Positions 26,236-35,900 of a DNA stretch of 64,000 nt are shown piece by piece. Position 1 is the first letter of the stretch; each line of letters starts with the position of its first letter. Below the pieces are notes generated by a model. The model was not told the origin of the DNA. It saw only the letters and a list, made by a program, of their open reading frames with translations, and did not search any database. Location of the stretch: assembly GCA_963169455.1 (NCBI GenBank), contig CAUJDW010000042.1, positions 19,629-83,628 of the forward strand, in the 5' to 3' direction. This stretch comes from Bacteroidota bacterium (GTDB lineage: Bacteria > Bacteroidota > Bacteroidia > Chitinophagales > Saprospiraceae). The position numbers and the translations under genes are program-made.

Positions 26236-27707
26236 TACTTCAGCAAAACGACATTCTGGGCCTTCCAACCGTCATCCCAGCCATCCGCCCGGGCCGCTGC
26301 TTCCCGGCCGGGCGCCAGCTTTTGCGCCCACTCCTCCGGGAGTAAAATAAAGCCTTGCTGAGAGGAAGCCAGCGCTTTGCGCAACGCCTCCTCCGTTTCC
26401 AGCAGTTCTGCGCCTGGAAAAACAGCGCCGGCGTAGGGCGCCAGTTTGGGAAAGGGCTTGCCGGGGGGTATGAAAATCCGGCAACTTATGCTTTCGGCCG
26501 ATTGCCCCGCCTCCAGTTGCCCCCTGGCATCCTCCACCAGTTGCGCTACCCTGTTGCGCCGCCCCTCCACTAAAGGGTTGATCTGCAACCAGAAGAAAGT
26601 TGTCGCCAGCAAGCCGGCCAGCGCCGTTCCACCAAGCAGGTAGCGCCTGTTGCCGCCAAGCAGCCCTATTGCGCCCACGAAACTCAGCATCCAATAAGCG
26701 CCGGCCAGAGATGCGCCGGCCCGGAACCCCACAGGCCCGAATTCGTGAAAGGCGGCGATCATCAGCAGGATGGCGGCGAAAAGGGCGCCGACCAGGTGCA
26801 AAACCGCGCCGGCGAGCACCAGAGGCCTGTGCGGGTAAGCAGCTTGCGAAAAGCCCTGCCACTGCTTGGCGATCAGCAGCGCCAGCACCCCCTGCAGGGC
26901 AAGGGAATGGCCGAGCAAAGCAAAAATAAAAGCTCCCAGATTGATGCGGGCCATCTCCTCCCCTCTCCGGGCGCGAAGCAGGCTTTCCCACAAGCCTGCC
27001 ATCCAGAAACCCCAGAAAGGTAAAAGCCCGAGGAAATTCCACAACAGAAAGCGGCCGCTGCGGAAGCCGATCACGAAACTTTCATAATCAAAACTCAACA
27101 TGCCCAGGGCATACAATGCTGCACCTGCCATCGGAGCTGCCAGCCAGGGTTGCAGGCGGGCCAGATTGCGCCCCTGCGGGTGCGCAAAGTACAGATAAAC
27201 GGAAAGCCCAACCAGAAAAACAAAGGCATTGATGGGTTGAACCCAAAGGGCGGCAAACAACAGCAGGTAAAAGAGGGCCTGCCACAGCAACCGGGGTTGT
27301 TTTAAAAAACGCAGGAGCACTGCAAAGGCAAGCCATTGCGTCGCCATGGCCCATATATCACCGGTAGCCAGCTTGGCGAGGTTGGGCAGCAAAAGCGAAG
27401 CGCCCAGCACCAGAAGCGTAAACGCCGTCGCTTCCTGGCCCCACAACCGGCCGCTGATCCAGGCATATAAGAGCATGGCCAGCACAAGCAATACGGCGCC
27501 TGGCAGGCGAAACCAGAAAAGGCCCTGGCCGTACAGGGCAGGCAACACGGCCTCGTGCAGGGCTCTGCCCGTTTCCTGTTGCACAGCCAGCCAGGCTATC
27601 CAGGCCTCTGCACCGTCCCAGAGGGAGGTTAGATCGTTCATCACCAGTGTATTGGCCAGAAACAGCATGGCGGCAATGGCATAAAACAGGCGGTTCTGAA
27701 TACGCAT
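26232..27707 (-). CDS. Polytopic membrane protein, GT-C glycosyltransferase-like
   Basis: A 491-aa protein with about 11-12 transmembrane helices followed by a soluble C-terminal domain (about 395-491). After the first helix the loop reads 'NDLTSLWDGAEAWIAWLA', resembling the acidic first periplasmic loop of ArnT/PMT-type GT-C glycosyltransferases. 'LPALYGQGLFWFRLPGAVLL' and 'ATGDIWAMATQWLAF' also match that layout. Such enzymes transfer sugars from lipid carriers on the periplasmic face. The ATG at 27707 ('MRIQNRLFYAIAAMLF') was chosen as it starts directly before helix 1. It is divergent from wbqC-like gene expression and ends in a 4-bp convergent overlap with the 44-aa gene. Confidence 0.75.
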   Translation of the reverse strand: MRIQNRLFYAIAAMLFLANTLVMNDLTSLWDGAEAWIAWLAVQQETGRALHEAVLPALYGQGLFWFRLPGAVLLVLAMLLYAWISGRLWGQEATAFTLLVLGASLLLPNLAKLATGDIWAMATQWLAFAVLLRFLKQPRLLWQALFYLLLFAALWVQPINAFVFLVGLSVYLYFAHPQGRNLARLQPWLAAPMAGAALYALGMLSFDYESFVIGFRSGRFLLWNFLGLLPFWGFWMAGLWESLLRARRGEEMARINLGAFIFALLGHSLALQGVLALLIAKQWQGFSQAAYPHRPLVLAGAVLHLVGALFAAILLMIAAFHEFGPVGFRAGASLAGAYWMLSFVGAIGLLGGNRRYLLGGTALAGLLATTFFWLQINPLVEGRRNRVAQLVEDARGQLEAGQSAESISCRIFIPPGKPFPKLAPYAGAVFPGAELLETEEALRKALASSQQGFILLPEEWAQKLAPGREAAARADGWDDGWKAQNVVLLKY

Positions 27708-27869
27708 TCCAGTTCGGGTTTGTACCGGCAAAGATAGAGAACCTTCGGATACTAGTGCCGACAGCACTATCCCCCATCGCCAATTCTCTTATATTTGCAG
27801 GCAAACCGGGCCAAATGCCCCGGCAAGCTCGTTTTTCGCGCACAACGAAAACCAACAGAACAAAATTCC

Positions 27870-28520
27870 ATGCCCGGACAGGAAACCGCACTGATGGAAC
27901 TGCACTACCTGCCGAACGTCCGTTACTTTTCCAAACTGGCGCATTACCCCCTCGTTTACATCGAACAGCACGAACATTACCAGAAGGGCAGCTTCCGGAA
28001 CCGCTGTTACATCGCCGGGGCCAACGGGCCGCTGCGCCTGTCCGTGCCGCTCGTACAGGGTAAAAATGAGCGGCAGCCGATACGCGATGTGCGCATAGCC
28101 TACCGCGAGCACTGGCAGCAGCAGCACTGGCAGAGTATCCGGTCGGCCTACGGCAGCGCGCCATTTTTTGAATACTATGCGGAATACCTGCGCCCTTTCT
28201 TCGAAACCCGCTACGATTTCCTGTTCGACCTCTCATGGGCCCTGCTGCAAGCTCTGGCGGAGCTGATACCTGTGGAGGGAAACCTGCTGCTCACGGAATC
28301 CTATCACGGCAAGCCCCCGGAAGGCTGGGCCTGGCTTCGGGACACCATCCACCCCAAACCGCAGCGGGAAAAGCCCGACCCACTTTTCCTGCCCCTTCCC
28401 TACCCTCAGGTTTTCGAAGAAAAACATGGTTTCTTGCCCAATTTGAGTATATTGGATTTGCTATTTTGCACCGGCCCCCAATCGGCCGTTTTGCTCGAAC
28501 AAAGCTTTATCGAACCATAA
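27870..28520 (+). CDS. WbqC-family protein
   Basis: A 216-aa member of the WbqC-like family, found in O-antigen and surface-glycan gene sets and widespread in Bacteroidota; its reaction is not established. 'LMELHYLPNVRYFSKLAHYP' near the N terminus, 'EHYQKGSFRNRCYIAGANGP' and 'LRLSVPLV' are family hallmarks, as is the C-terminal 'YPQVFEEKHGFLPNLSILDL' segment. The ATG at 27870 was taken; an ATG at 27894 (before 'ELHYLP') is equally credible. It is divergent from the GT-C-like gene and 10 bp upstream of the dynamin-like GTPase, suggesting one operon. Confidence 0.88.
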   Translation: MPGQETALMELHYLPNVRYFSKLAHYPLVYIEQHEHYQKGSFRNRCYIAGANGPLRLSVPLVQGKNERQPIRDVRIAYREHWQQQHWQSIRSAYGSAPFFEYYAEYLRPFFETRYDFLFDLSWALLQALAELIPVEGNLLLTESYHGKPPEGWAWLRDTIHPKPQREKPDPLFLPLPYPQVFEEKHGFLPNLSILDLLFCTGPQSAVLLEQSFIEP

Positions 28521-28530
28521 TCCGGCACCT

Positions 28531-30258
28531 GTGTCCAACCTGATCAACCAAACCCTCCTTGCCCTGCGCGCCCAGGCCGAAGAGATCGTCAAAGACCTCC
28601 ACGAACTGGCCATCAGGGCCGGCAATGAGGAACTGGCGCAAACGGTAAGCAGCCTGCGCAACCGGCTCCACGAACCCTTCATGTTTGTAATCGTAGGGGA
28701 GGTGAAATCCGGCAAAAGCAGTTTTATTAATGCCCTGCTGGATACGGGGCGGGAAATCACCAAAGTGGCCCCGCAGCCCATGACGGACACCATCCAGCAG
28801 ATCATCTACGGGGAAGAGGAGGAAGTGGTCTCCATCAACCCCTTCCTTAAAAAAATCCTGCTGCCGGCCGATATCCTGAAGGAAATCGCCATCGTCGATA
28901 CCCCGGGCACCAATACCATAATCGAACACCACCAGGAAATCACGGAAAGCTTCATTCCCGCTTCCGACCTGATCGTTTTCGTCTTCGAAGCGAAAAACCC
29001 CTACCGCCATTCAGCCTGGCAGTTTTTTGATTACATCCACGCCGACTGGGGCAAAAAGATCATATTCGTCCTTCAGCAGAAAGACCTGATGCCCCCCGAG
29101 GACCTGGCCATAACCCGGCAGGGAGTGGCCGATTACGCAGTAAAGAAGGGCATGGATGCCCCGGTCATTTTCGCCGTCTCCGCCAAAGAGGAACAGGAAG
29201 GGAAACGGGAGGAAAGCGGCTTTGAACCCGTGCGTTCCTATATCCGGGAACACATCACGGGTGGGAAAGCGCCGGTATTGAAACTGCAGAACCACACGGA
29301 GGCCTGCCGGAATATCAACGGGCGAATTACCCAGGGGCTGGAGATCAGAAAAGCCCAGTACCATGCCGATATCGAATTTCGCGCCGATATCCACCAAACG
29401 CTGGAGGCCCAGGAAGGGAAAAGCAACAAGGAAGTCGATATGCTGGTGGAAAACCTGATCGCCGGCTATGACCGCATCACCCGGAGCAAGGAAGAGGAAC
29501 TAACCCACGGGCTTTCCTTTTTTGCCCTGCTCAGGCGTTCCTTCGCATCCGTCTTCAGCAAAAAATCCTCACCCAAAGAATGGCTGGAAAACCTGGCGGC
29601 GAGCCTCGAGTCGGACCTCAACAACGAGCTGCGGGCCAAGCTCAACGCCGGCGTCGTCAACCTGGCCGACAGCATCCAGCAGATGGCCAAGATGATCGAC
29701 CTGAAGATCCGCAGCAGCAAGACCATTCTGCGTGACGACCACGACCTGTTCAGCGATATTGCCGAAAAGCGCAACAACGTCCTGAGAGAGCTCCAGGAAC
29801 AGTTCGCCAGCTTTGTCAACCGCGCGGAGAATTTCACCGACCAGAGCCTTTTCCCGGATAAAAGCCCCGTTTCCCCGACCGTCGCCACCGGCAGCGGCCT
29901 TGCCGTGATCGGCATCGTGCTGGCGGCCGTAGCCCAGGGCATGGTGTTCGATATCACCGGCGGCATCCTCACAACCATCGGGCTGCTGTTTGCCGGCATA
30001 TCTTCCCGGGTTAAGCGCAAAAAAATCCTGGATGGCTATAAAACCGAGATAGATAAGGGCCGCCGGCAACTGGAAACCGATGTGAGCTCCAACCTGAAGG
30101 CTTATATTCGCAACCTCAAGCTCAGGATCGAAGGCAACTTCGAAAAATTCGACCTGCTGCTGGAAAGGGAAGAAGAGCAGATTGACAAACTCGAGGCCCG
30201 GCATCAGGCGGTTACCGAAAGGCTCGATGCCCTGAGCCAGGCGCTCAGGCAGGCCTGA
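28531..30258 (+). CDS. Dynamin-like GTPase
   Basis: A 575-aa bacterial dynamin-family protein, a membrane-remodelling GTPase. The GTPase domain (about 45-235) has P-loop 'GEVKSGKSS' (56-64), G3 'VDTPGTNT' and G4 'LQQKDLMP'. A helical stalk follows, then a paired hydrophobic segment (about 447-493, 'GSGLAVIGIVLAAVAQGMVF' and 'TGGILTTIGLLFAGISS') that probably serves as membrane paddle, and a C-terminal coiled coil ('DLLLEREEEQIDKLEARHQA'). The start is GTG at 28531, 10 bp after the WbqC stop. Bacterial dynamins act in membrane repair, fusion or phage defence; which applies here is unknown. Confidence 0.9.
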   Translation: MSNLINQTLLALRAQAEEIVKDLHELAIRAGNEELAQTVSSLRNRLHEPFMFVIVGEVKSGKSSFINALLDTGREITKVAPQPMTDTIQQIIYGEEEEVVSINPFLKKILLPADILKEIAIVDTPGTNTIIEHHQEITESFIPASDLIVFVFEAKNPYRHSAWQFFDYIHADWGKKIIFVLQQKDLMPPEDLAITRQGVADYAVKKGMDAPVIFAVSAKEEQEGKREESGFEPVRSYIREHITGGKAPVLKLQNHTEACRNINGRITQGLEIRKAQYHADIEFRADIHQTLEAQEGKSNKEVDMLVENLIAGYDRITRSKEEELTHGLSFFALLRRSFASVFSKKSSPKEWLENLAASLESDLNNELRAKLNAGVVNLADSIQQMAKMIDLKIRSSKTILRDDHDLFSDIAEKRNNVLRELQEQFASFVNRAENFTDQSLFPDKSPVSPTVATGSGLAVIGIVLAAVAQGMVFDITGGILTTIGLLFAGISSRVKRKKILDGYKTEIDKGRRQLETDVSSNLKAYIRNLKLRIEGNFEKFDLLLEREEEQIDKLEARHQAVTERLDALSQALRQA

Positions 30259-30320
30259 ACAGAGGCCCCGGGCATGCGTTCATCCGTAAAACCGGCGCCT
30301 TCGGCTAAAGAAGTTTCACA

Positions 30321-30334
30321 AACAGGGCCCTGTT
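30321..30334. repeat. Perfect 14-bp palindrome
   Basis: AACAGGGCCCTGTT is its own reverse complement. It lies 36 bp upstream of the TM2/TPR/SHOCT gene start and could be a regulator site. Palindromes of this length can occur by chance, so the call is weak. Confidence 0.25.
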
Positions 30335-30369
30335 CCTAGATTGAGCGCCGGAAGAAAAGCGACTGCTTT

Positions 30370-31164
30370 ATGAAAAACAAATTTGTTGCAGGGATCATCG
30401 CCCTGCTCCTCGGCATGTTTGGCGCACACCGCTTTTACCTGGGGCAGCGGGGCCTGGGTATCGCCTACTTCCTGCTGGCTATGTTCAGCATCGGCCTGAC
30501 CGCCGCCTCAGACGGAGATGCGCCTTTTGTCCTGCTGCCCATGCTGATCGGGCTGATTGACGCGGTCCTCTTTTTCGCCATGCCCAAAGCAGATTTTGAC
30601 GAAAAATACAACAAGGCAGGGCGAAGGCAGCAATACCGTGGCGAATGGGAAGGATACCGCGAACCGCTTTACGGCGCACCCGCCCCGCCGGCTTACAAGG
30701 ATTACAAGCGCAGCGGGATCAAAAATTTCAGGGAATACCGCTTTGAAGATGCCGCCGAAGATTTCGAACTGGCGCTCGAGCGCTCACCCGGCGACCCCAC
30801 CCTGCACTTCAACCTGGCCTGCACCTACTCCATGTTGAAAGATGCGGAAAACGCGTTTTATCACCTTGAACAAGCTGTGGAGTGCGGTTTCAACAAACCG
30901 GATAAAATTCATCAGCACGATGCACTGGCATTTCTGCGCGGGCTCCCCACTTTCCAGCCTTTCGCGAACAATGGCTACCGGCGCCCGGCGGCGCAGTTGC
31001 CGCCCCCCGGGCCCAACATCCTGGAAGAAACGGCCAAACCGGCCAAGCCCGCAGCGGCCAACATTCTGGATCAGATAGCCGAACTTGGAAAACTCATGGA
31101 ACTGGGCATCCTGACCGAGGAAGAATTCACCCGGCAAAAACAGAAACTGCTGGAAAGAAGCTGA
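30370..31164 (+). CDS. TM2-TPR-SHOCT membrane protein
   Basis: A 264-aa protein with three modules. Residues 1-70 are a TM2 domain: 'KNKFVAGIIALLLGMFGAHR' followed by 'FYLGQRGLGIAYFLL' and a second helix 'LLPMLIGLIDAVLFF'. Residues about 115-170 form a TPR-like pair ('FREYRFEDAAEDFELALERS', 'TLHFNLACTYSMLKDAENAF'). The last 35 residues are a SHOCT motif ('DQIAELGKLMELGILTEEEF'), a short oligomerisation helix pair usually found at the end of membrane proteins. Function is unknown. It follows the dynamin-like gene by 111 bp in the same orientation and may share its unit; a strong terminator follows directly. Confidence 0.9.
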   Translation: MKNKFVAGIIALLLGMFGAHRFYLGQRGLGIAYFLLAMFSIGLTAASDGDAPFVLLPMLIGLIDAVLFFAMPKADFDEKYNKAGRRQQYRGEWEGYREPLYGAPAPPAYKDYKRSGIKNFREYRFEDAAEDFELALERSPGDPTLHFNLACTYSMLKDAENAFYHLEQAVECGFNKPDKIHQHDALAFLRGLPTFQPFANNGYRRPAAQLPPPGPNILEETAKPAKPAAANILDQIAELGKLMELGILTEEEFTRQKQKLLERS

Positions 31165-31171
31165 GATATTA

Positions 31172-31211
31172 TGGAAAGGCCTCCGGGGACGACACTCCGG
31201 AGGCCTTTCCA
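31172..31211. terminator. Strong bidirectional stem-loop terminator
   Basis: TGGAAAGGCCTCCGG (31172-31186) is the exact reverse complement of CCGGAGGCCTTTCCA (31197-31211): a 15-bp perfect stem with a 10-nt loop. It lies 8 bp after the SHOCT gene and 24 bp after the converging barrel gene. The position between two convergent stops fits a shared terminator although the T-run is short. Confidence 0.75.
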
Positions 31212-31234
31212 CAATGCAGAAGCTGCCCAACCGC

Positions 31235-32878
31235 TTAGAACCTCGCCACGATGCCGATCATGGCATTCAGCCCGAAGGTCGGATACCGGAACCAGCGCTG
31301 CCGCTTGTTGTTCGCCAGGTTGTTGACCTGAACAAACCCTCCGATGTTTTTGGTAAAGTAATAATCGGCTCCCAGGCTGATGTCGAAAAGCCCGTTCAGG
31401 TTCTCCGCATCGCCGTCATCATTGAGGAAGGGCACCCCGTTTTCGAGGAAGAAATCGCCGCGCACCGTCAGCTTGTCCTCCAGCGTGACATAACGGGCCC
31501 CTACATTAACGGTAAGCGAAGGCAGGTGCCAGGGCTTTTCCTCCCGCTCAAGAGAGAAGAAGTTCTGGCTCACTGTGCCCGTCAGGGTGAATCCGTCAAA
31601 GAGGGGGGCCGACAGGGAAGCTTTTATGGTGAAAATGCTCGCCGTGTCATATAGGACGTCAAAGCGGGGAATGGTGTCGTACACATCCGGCAACAGGAAC
31701 AGGGCCAGGTCGTCCACCGTCTTGTAGCCGATCTGGGCGTCGTAATCGATGCCCTGAACGTTGCCGCGGACACCGCCGTAAAAATAATAATAGCTACTGT
31801 TGCGCACCTGGATGCGGGAGGAGATGAACGGGTTGTAATCGCTCAGGCTGCGAAAGGTGTTCTTCTGCAGCGTGCCTGAAGCCCCCACATAAGCGCCGAG
31901 CACCTCGCCCAGAATGAGCGCCGACAATTCCACATCGGGAAAGAAGAAGAAGTTATCGTCATGGGAGGCGATGTTGGCACCAAGCTTGGCGCTGAAGCTT
32001 TCAGCGTGATAGGTATAGGAGGGCCTCAGGAAAAAGTTGTTCAGGCTCTGGTTCGCAGTGTCCTTGTAAGACGTAAAATCCGTTTCCAGCTCAATGGCCA
32101 GCGGATGGCTGCCATCGAACCACTTCGTACCGGAAAACAGGAGCCCGAAGCCTCTTTCGCGGGCGGCATAGTCGTCGTTCATAAGATAGAACTTCAGGCC
32201 GGCGTGGTAGTTGAAATCCGCTTCCGTCCGGGCGCCGTTGAAGATGCTGGCGTCGAAGTCGAAAATGTCAAACTTCTGCCTGACCTGCTCCGGTTCGAAA
32301 GAAAAGTCTTCATCGAGGTCTTCATTGAGGCTGTTGTAGCCGTAGTAGTGCACCACGTCGGAGGAGTAGCCCAGCCCGCCATTGACGGAAAATCCCTGGT
32401 CGAAGTGATAAGTGCCGTCGGCGCCGAAGGCCGTATTGGAAAAGCGTTGGTTTTCCACCTGCTTGTTGTTATTGGCGGAGTGGTGTTTGGCCGACAAGCC
32501 GAGGTTGAAGTTTTCGATATTGGTGATATTGTAAAAACCTTCCCCCAGGAAGGCGGCGGGAAATCCGCCGCCGAGGCGGGCATAACCGTCATAGCGCTCT
32601 CCCGACTCCTTGTTGGATGGCATGGCCAGAGGCCTGATCTTTGGCGGCAGGTAGGCCACTTCCAGGGAGCGGGAGCTAAGCAGGTACTCCTGCCTGCGCA
32701 CACCCGTATCGAGCGGGGGCAGTTCCGGGTCCAGGCGGTAGCGCTCTGCATCGGCCAGGCGGGCGTCAAAGCTCTTGATGATATCCACCTGTTCGGCGGG
32801 AAGGTCCGGCTGCTGGGCTCCAAGAAATGCGGGCAGGGCGAGCAACAGCAGTAGAACAATATTTCTCAGGGCTTTCAT
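31235..32878 (-). CDS. Outer-membrane beta-barrel protein, TPR-linked
   Basis: A 547-aa exported protein. The ATG at 32878 gives the signal 'MKALRNIVLLLLLALPAFLG' ending AQ; a start 14 codons earlier is less signal-like. A short N-terminal periplasmic segment contains 'YLPPKIRPLAMP' (around 75-86). The rest consists of alternating hydrophobic/polar strands with aromatic girdles and ends with 'IGIVARF', a terminal Phe typical of barrels. It resembles TonB-dependent receptor barrels but no plug domain or TonB box was seen, so a porin-like or assembly-partner role is open. It lies 65 bp downstream of the large TPR gene, and such pairs recur in Bacteroidota. Confidence 0.82.
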   Translation of the reverse strand: MKALRNIVLLLLLALPAFLGAQQPDLPAEQVDIIKSFDARLADAERYRLDPELPPLDTGVRRQEYLLSSRSLEVAYLPPKIRPLAMPSNKESGERYDGYARLGGGFPAAFLGEGFYNITNIENFNLGLSAKHHSANNNKQVENQRFSNTAFGADGTYHFDQGFSVNGGLGYSSDVVHYYGYNSLNEDLDEDFSFEPEQVRQKFDIFDFDASIFNGARTEADFNYHAGLKFYLMNDDYAARERGFGLLFSGTKWFDGSHPLAIELETDFTSYKDTANQSLNNFFLRPSYTYHAESFSAKLGANIASHDDNFFFFPDVELSALILGEVLGAYVGASGTLQKNTFRSLSDYNPFISSRIQVRNSSYYYFYGGVRGNVQGIDYDAQIGYKTVDDLALFLLPDVYDTIPRFDVLYDTASIFTIKASLSAPLFDGFTLTGTVSQNFFSLEREEKPWHLPSLTVNVGARYVTLEDKLTVRGDFFLENGVPFLNDDGDAENLNGLFDISLGADYYFTKNIGGFVQVNNLANNKRQRWFRYPTFGLNAMIGIVARF

Positions 32879-32943
32879 TATTTGTCTTTTGTTTTTGTCT
32901 TCGGTTAAAATGGAATGCATCGCGGGGGTGTTTTCAGGGCGGG

Positions 32944-35900
32944 TCAGTTGCCGTCCTGCATCTCCAGGTTGCCGGAGTCCCTGTCCGTATTCAGGCGGCT
33001 CGAACGGTTGAGCTGGTTGTTGATGGTGGCCAGCTTTTGCTGTGCTTCGGCAACGAGGGCCTGGTCCTCATTATAGTTTTCGAGCAGGGCCTCCAAAGCG
33101 GCGCGCGCATTGTACAGGTCGCCCCTTTCCGCCAGGACATCCGACAGCAGGATCACGCTTTTGGCTACCCAGTAGGGATAAGCGGAGCTTTCTTTATTGG
33201 ATTCCAGGCAGAGCCGCTGAGCTTCTTCCAGGTTTCGCCGCAGGTAGTAGATATGGGCTTTCAGATAACGGGCTTCCGCGGTTTGTTCATTGTCGCTCAG
33301 GCGGATCACCTCGTTAAATGCCGTCAGGGCATTATCGTAGTCGCGCTGGTCGTAGGCGATCTTCCCCAGGTAGAAATTGGCCGTGGCTACCTGCAAACCG
33401 GAGGCGCTGGGGTTGTTGGCCACTTTGCGCGCCTGCTCCACCACGGCCTGGGTGCGCCCGGTGCGGTAGGCGCTTCGCAGGGCGCCCAGCTGGGCTTCAA
33501 ACCGCATATCGGGGCTGGTGGCCACTTCTTCCAGTTTGACGTACAGGTCGTATGAGCGGGTAAAGTCCTGTTCGTGGTTGTAGGCGATGATCGCCGCCTT
33601 TTCCAGCGCCTTGACATAATAGGGGCTGGGGCCGCGTTCCACCACGGCTGAATAGTCATCGAGGGCGTTGGAGTATTGCTTCAGCACGCTGTAGGATTCG
33701 CCCCTGTTGTAGAGGGCCTGCAGGGTGTAGCTGCCCCGGGGGAATTTGCGCAGATAATCGGTGTAGGCCGTCACGGCGCGCTCGTAATTGGCGTTCTCGA
33801 ACTGCGCTTCCGCAGCGCGGAAATTGATCGAATCCCGCACTTCGCTCTCCACGTTGCCGCGAACGGTTTCCAGGAAGGCAAAATAGTCGTCGGCCCGGCC
33901 CAGGTCATCGACGTATATCTCTTCCAGGGCCGCCAGGGCCACATTGGCCTCGTTGGGCTCCGGGTTACTGGAAAACACCTGCTTGTAATAAGTGATCGCC
34001 CCGTCGATATTGCCCTGGGCATAACTGATCAGGCCCAGGCGGATGAGGGCCTTGGGCACCAGCTCCGACTTGCCCTGATAACGGCGCAGCAGCTCCTTGA
34101 GGGGGTCGGTGGCCTTGCTGAGCTGGCCGATCTCCTGATAGGTGGCGCCCATGGCCAGAAGGGCATCGTCGGCATAAGCCGAGTTGGGGAACTCTCTGGA
34201 CAGGCGCTCCAGGGCGAGTATCTTATTGGAGGTGCGCCCCAGCAGCCCCTCGATGATGGCCTTCTGGTAGAGGGCATAGTCAAAGCCGGCGTATTGCCTG
34301 TCGATGGCCTTGTTATAATATTCAACGGCATTGAGGTACTGCTTGCGCTTGAACAGGCAATCTCCGGCGCGGAGAATGGCGTCGCCCAGCACCTGCTGTT
34401 TGACTTTGGTGCTTCGGATGAAGGAAAGGTTGCGCTCGATGCCCGATACGGCGTCCTGGAAAAAGCCCAATGCGGCCGCATGGTTATCCTGCTTGAGATA
34501 ATTGTAGCCCTGGGTGTAATTGGCCGTAAAAATGGACGCCTCATCAGGCAGGTTGCTCATCGTTTTGGCCAGCGTCAGGTACTGGCCCATGAGGCGGATG
34601 CTGGCCTCGTAAGCGCTCTCCCTGTGGGCGATATCTCCCAGCCAGTAAATGGCCAGCGCCCGGGTGGGCGCACTAATAGAATATTCCAGCGACTTTTCAA
34701 AGTGCTGCCTGGCGGCGGCCTGCTCATTATTCTGAAGTAACTGGAGCCCCCGCAGGTAGGCAACCCGCTGATAGGTTTCCTGCAGCTTGGGCGTCTTGTT
34801 CGGTATCTTGTCCAGAATGGCCAGCGCCTGCTGGTAATCGCGGTAGCTGAGGAAAATCTCACTCATCAGGGTTTGCGCCTCCACGTAATAACGGGACTGG
34901 GGGCGCAGCTCCTGCAGCGCATTGATGGCTTCGCGGGGGTCTTTGAGCTCGTACGAGAGTTTGGCGTAATTCCAGAGCGCGTCTTCCTGAAGGACGGGGT
35001 CGTAGGCCAGGCGCTTGGCGTTGCCGAAAGCCGTACGGGCCGAAGCTTTTTGGTTCTGCTTCAAATAGGAATCGCCCAGGATGAACATGGCGTTCTGTCC
35101 GATCTCCGAATCAACGGTTGATAATTCCTGGAGGTATTGTACAGCCCTGGGGTAATCCCCCGTCTGATAATAGGTGTAGCCGATCTGATAGAGTTCTTCC
35201 TCCCGGAGCTTTCCGGAACGCTCGGCGTAGTATTGCAGGTGCGGCAGCGCCCTGGCGTATTGTTTTTTCTCAAAGTAGGCCTGCCCCAGCAACTGGCGGA
35301 TCTCCTTTTCATCGCTGATGTCGGGTTCTTTGAGCCGGGGTTCGGCGTAGGCGATCAGCTCATCGAAGCGCCGCTCGGCGAAGTAAATCTGAGACAGGTA
35401 GTAGGGAATATGGCGCCTGTACCGCTTGTTGCGTTCCACGGATTTGAACTGGGCGATGGCGTTGTCATAGCTGCCCTCGAAGAAATAACACAGCCCGAGG
35501 TAATAATTGGCGGGGTCCTTGTACTCCCCTTCCACGTCTTTGACCTCACGGAAGTTGTTTTTCGCCCTGGCAAAGTCCTTTTTGACAAACTGGGCATACC
35601 CCAGTTTGAACTTCACCTCCACTTTCTGCTCCCGGTTCATCCCGGAAGTGGGCACCTTGGAAAAATAATCGATGGCTTTGTCGTATTCCCTGGCGTCGTA
35701 ATAATAATTGGCCACCTCGATCAGCGCCTGGTTGGACAAGGGGCTTGGGGCGTACTTGCGCACGAAGTCCAGGATGAGCTTTTCCCCGTCCGGGGCTCCG
35801 AGGCGCACGGCGCAACGGGCATAATTGAGTTCCGATTTGGTGCGCAGCAGAACGGCCTCCGGTTCATTGGCAGGCTGCAGCAGTTCCAGAGACCGCTGAA

